This document shows positions 30,416 to 32,114 of a stretch of DNA of 32,114 nt, piece after piece. This DNA comes from Acidimicrobiales bacterium. GTDB taxonomy: Bacteria; Actinomycetota; Acidimicrobiia; Acidimicrobiales; RAAP-2. The notes under the pieces were generated by a model, which saw nothing but the letters and a program-made list of their open reading frames with translations, did not search any database and was not told the origin of the DNA. How positions within the stretch are numbered: position 1 is the first letter of the stretch; each line of letters opens with the position of its first letter. Made by a program: the position numbers and the translations under genes. The stretch spans positions 1 through 32,114 of the forward strand of contig JANXWA010000016.1 of NCBI GenBank assembly GCA_025351385.1, written 5' to 3'.

Positions 30416-30966
30416 CAGCGGCGCGAGTAGATCGCCATCTCGAGTGCGTCGATCGCCAGGTCGCTGCGCAGTGATGTCGAGATCTGCCAACCCACGATGA
30501 ACCGACTGAACACGTCGATGATGAACGCGACGTAGACCCAACCGGTGAAAGTCTTCACGTAGGTGAGGTCCGCGACCCAGAGACGGTTGGGCGCACTCGC
30601 GACGAACTGGCGATCGACGAGGTCACTCGGTCGGTGCTGATTCTCGTCGCTGATCGTCGTCACCTTGAACTGGCGGCCGCGTCGAGCACCCGACAGACCC
30701 TCCTCTTTCATCAGGCGCCTCACCGTGCAGTGCGCGACCATGACTTCCTCGCGATTCAACTGCTTCCACACCTTCTTGGCGCCGTAGACACCGTCGAGGC
30801 TGGCGCCATAGACTCGTTGAATCTCGAGTTTCCGGGACTCGTCCGTGACCCGGCGCGCACTGGGTGGCCGGCCCCTGGTCGCGTAGTACGTGCTGGGGGC
30901 GAACTGCAAGACCCTGCAGATCGGCTCGACTCCCCATCGATCCCGTCGCGAGTCGATGTAGCGCAC
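30403..30966 (-). pseudogene. IS3 transposase OrfB, C-terminally truncated
   Basis: 187 residues from the GTG at 30966, sharing one base with the OrfA TAG. The HTH_21 region (YYATRGRPPSARRVTDESRK, then YGASLDGVYGAKKVWKQL) precedes the integrase core start with the first catalytic Asp in RLWVADLTYVKTFTGWVYVA, then DVFSRFIVGWQ and ALEMAIYSRR. It then ends abruptly with WLIP and a stop inside an inverted repeat. The HSDRG and E parts of the DDE triad, about 100 residues, are missing. OrfB lies in the -1 frame relative to OrfA, but a TGA in the OrfB frame just upstream limits where a frameshift could occur; coupled initiation after AGGAGG is more likely. Confidence 0.82.
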
Positions 30967-31286
30967 TACCTCCTGGTTTGACCGTCGAGCTCAGTCGCAA
31001 AGAAAATCGACGCGTCCTTCAGAATCGCGTTGGCGCGCTTCAGGTCTTTGTTCTCGCGCTCGAGTTGCTTGAGCCGTGCGCGCTCGTCGGTAGTGAGTCC
31101 GGGGCGAGAGCCGGTGTCGATCTGGGTTCTTCGAACCCAGGTCCTGAGCGTTTCCGGAGACATGCCGAAGAGTTTCGAGGTCGCGGTTAACGCGGCCCAC
31201 TCCGACGGGTAGTCCGGGCGGTTATCGATCACCATCCTCACGGCTCGTTCACGCAGTTCGGGTGAGTAACGGGTTGATCCTGACAT
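30966..31286 (-). CDS. IS3 transposase OrfA
   Basis: 106 residues. The N-terminal helix-turn-helix (YSPELRERAVRMV, LFGMSPETLRTWVRR) binds the element ends. A leucine-zipper-like coil follows (RLKQLERENKDLKRANAIL), then the usual ending LKDASIFFATELD. Length and order are those of intact IS3 OrfA proteins. Its ribosome site AGAGGA lies in an inverted repeat (31293-31307), 7 bases before the ATG. Confidence 0.88.
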   Translation of the reverse strand: MSGSTRYSPELRERAVRMVIDNRPDYPSEWAALTATSKLFGMSPETLRTWVRRTQIDTGSRPGLTTDERARLKQLERENKDLKRANAILKDASIFFATELDGQTRR

Positions 31287-31292
31287 GGAGAC

Positions 31293-31307
31293 ATCCTCTC
31301 AGAGGAT
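31293..31307 (-). promoter_or_regulatory. Inverted repeat covering the OrfA ribosome binding site
   Basis: Minus strand ATCCTCT-G-AGAGGAT: perfect 7-base arms around one base, so in RNA at least five pairs with a five-base loop. The AGAGGA used by OrfA is one arm. Such hairpins often limit transposase translation from readthrough transcripts. Confidence 0.4.
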
Positions 31308-31336
31308 TCACTCTCCAACTTTCCCGGCACGATTCA
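31308..31336 (-). repeat. IS3 terminal inverted repeat (OrfA side)
   Basis: On the minus strand it begins TGAATCGTGCCGGG and continues to the OrfA leader. The TGA start and CCGG core match IS3-family ends in actinobacteria. The partner repeat is absent, so the boundary is set by pattern only. Confidence 0.45.
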
Positions 31337-31414
31337 ATCCAAGTCTACGGTTGCACGCCTCTCCTGATAGGTTCGCACTTGTCTCAGAGAACATGCTCGA
31401 AGAAAGGGGCAACC

Positions 31415-32114
31415 TTGCGCGCCGTCGTCTTTTCAGGAGTTGGCCAGCCTATTGAAGTTCAGGACGTGGACTTGGCGCCACCCGGGTTCAAGGAGGTCAG
31501 GGTCAAGATTGCGGCGGCTGGCGTCTGCCACTCCGACCTGCATGTTCGCCGCGGCGAATGGGTGGTGCCCACTCCCCTCGTCATGGGCCACGAAGGTTCG
31601 GGAACTGTGATCGAAATCGGACCGGGGGTCACCACACTCAAGGAAGGGGACCACGTCGTCCTCTCCTGGGTTCCCTCGTGCGGAGAGTGTCGTTTCTGCA
31701 AGGCCGGCAAGGAAGCCCGTTGCCAGGTAGCCGCCACCATCGTGGCGCCGAGAGGCGTGCTCCAAGACGGCACATCGCGTCTCAGTCGCAATGGCCAGAT
31801 GATCCACCACTACCTAGGTGTGTCATCCTTCGCCGAAGAGGTCGTCGTTCCAGAGACCGGGGCCATCAAGATCCGTGATGACGCACCTCTTGACACCATG
31901 GCCCTGGTTGGCTGCGCAGTGGCGACCGGAGTGGGTGCAGTGACCAACACGGCCCACGTCCAGCCGGGAGCCACCGTGGTCGTCATCGGATGCGGCGGCG
32001 TGGGGCTCTCCGTAGTTCAAGGTGCCCGCCTGGCGGGCGCCCAGCGCATCATCGCGATCGACATACGGCCTGAGAAGACGACCTTGGCCATGACTATGGG
32101 CGCCACCGACCAGC
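31415..32114 (+). CDS. Zinc-dependent alcohol dehydrogenase, class III/NDMA-type (N-terminal part)
   Basis: Starts with TTG at 31415 behind AAAGGGG at good spacing; the frame is open to the window end (233 codons). MDR-family features: AAAGVCHSDLHVRRGEW with the catalytic-zinc Cys, LVMGHEGSG with the His, structural zinc site CGECRFCKAGKEARC (C-x2-C-x2-C-x7-C), HHYLGVSSFAEEVVVP, and the Rossmann loop VIGCGGVGLSVVQGARLAGA with a following Asp that favours NAD. The overall pattern is closest to actinobacterial class III/NDMA-dependent alcohol dehydrogenases. It oxidises an alcohol or thiol adduct; the substrate is not determined. The 78 bases between the IS end and the TTG show no clear promoter. 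Confidence 0.88.
   Translation, partial: MRAVVFSGVGQPIEVQDVDLAPPGFKEVRVKIAAAGVCHSDLHVRRGEWVVPTPLVMGHEGSGTVIEIGPGVTTLKEGDHVVLSWVPSCGECRFCKAGKEARCQVAATIVAPRGVLQDGTSRLSRNGQMIHHYLGVSSFAEEVVVPETGAIKIRDDAPLDTMALVGCAVATGVGAVTNTAHVQPGATVVVIGCGGVGLSVVQGARLAGAQRIIAIDIRPEKTTLAMTMGATDQ

Larger units (their letters stand above)
30394..31336 (-). mobile_element. Truncated IS3-family insertion sequence
   Basis: OrfA and the first half of OrfB on the minus strand. One end is preserved: minus-strand TGAATCGTGCCGGGAAAG from 31336 resembles the TGA-starting terminal repeats of actinobacterial IS3 elements. The other end is lost where OrfB stops at the inverted repeat 30394-30415. Without the second and third catalytic residues the element cannot move by itself. 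Confidence 0.75.

Noticed and set aside
30403-30966. Programmed -1 frameshift joining OrfA and OrfB
   Set aside because: The frames have the right relation, but a TGA in the OrfB frame lies shortly upstream and I see no slippery heptamer between it and the OrfA stop; coupled GTG initiation is simpler.

Overview
The window reads as a high-GC, gene-dense actinobacterial chromosome, most likely from the Acidimicrobiia or a close relative. The taxon is inferred from gene content: several acyl-CoA synthetases, LLM (F420/flavin-type) oxidoreductases, B12-dependent ribonucleotide reductase NrdJ, a PimB-type mannosyltransferase, group II truncated haemoglobin, DUF3052 and DUF6131 proteins, and many GTG starts. 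No rRNA is present to confirm it.

Layout. 1-4859: the end of a methylmalonate-semialdehyde dehydrogenase gene, a permease fused to two YHS metal-binding domains, a Nudix hydrolase, an acyl-CoA synthetase on the minus strand, a YggU-type protein and a small membrane protein. 4870-10097: an acyl-ACP desaturase, a NatAB-type ABC exporter, small membrane proteins, a DUF3052 protein and a secreted protein. 10098-14834: a frameshifted relic of an MFS transporter, an LLM oxidoreductase translationally coupled to a second acyl-CoA synthetase, a PH-like protein and an MFS exporter. 15018-19579: nrdJ and glpK diverge from a region with a good nrdJ promoter and two NrdR-type boxes 31 bp apart. 19618-21821: an SMP-30 protein and a DUF1254/DUF1214 gene interrupted by an in-frame TGA.

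21822-28262: ten minus-strand genes, closely spaced or overlapping. In transcription order they are glbO, a bPH2 membrane protein, a zinc ribbon protein, a thioredoxin-like protein, a small CxxC protein, pimB, an SRPBCC protein, a ROK sugar kinase, a short LLM oxidoreductase and alaC. The set combines redox and thiol proteins with phosphatidylinositol mannoside synthesis and sugar phosphorylation.

28314-31336 is accessory DNA beginning at a tRNA-Gly(UCC) gene. Past the tRNA 3' end come helically phased GTGCCCA repeats resembling integrase arm sites. Then come an apparently intact hipBA module, with its own promoter and a perfect 22-bp palindrome touching the -35, and a nest of insertion-sequence debris: a truncated IS3 element, an IS21-like repeated end, and a fragment of a second IS3-type transposase. 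The window closes inside a zinc alcohol dehydrogenase gene that starts with TTG.

The observations I value most are the nrdJ promoter with NrdR boxes, the hipBA control region, the phased repeats beside the tRNA, the in-frame TGA in the DUF1254 gene, and the YHS-fused permease. I did not find an obviously new defence or biosynthetic system.
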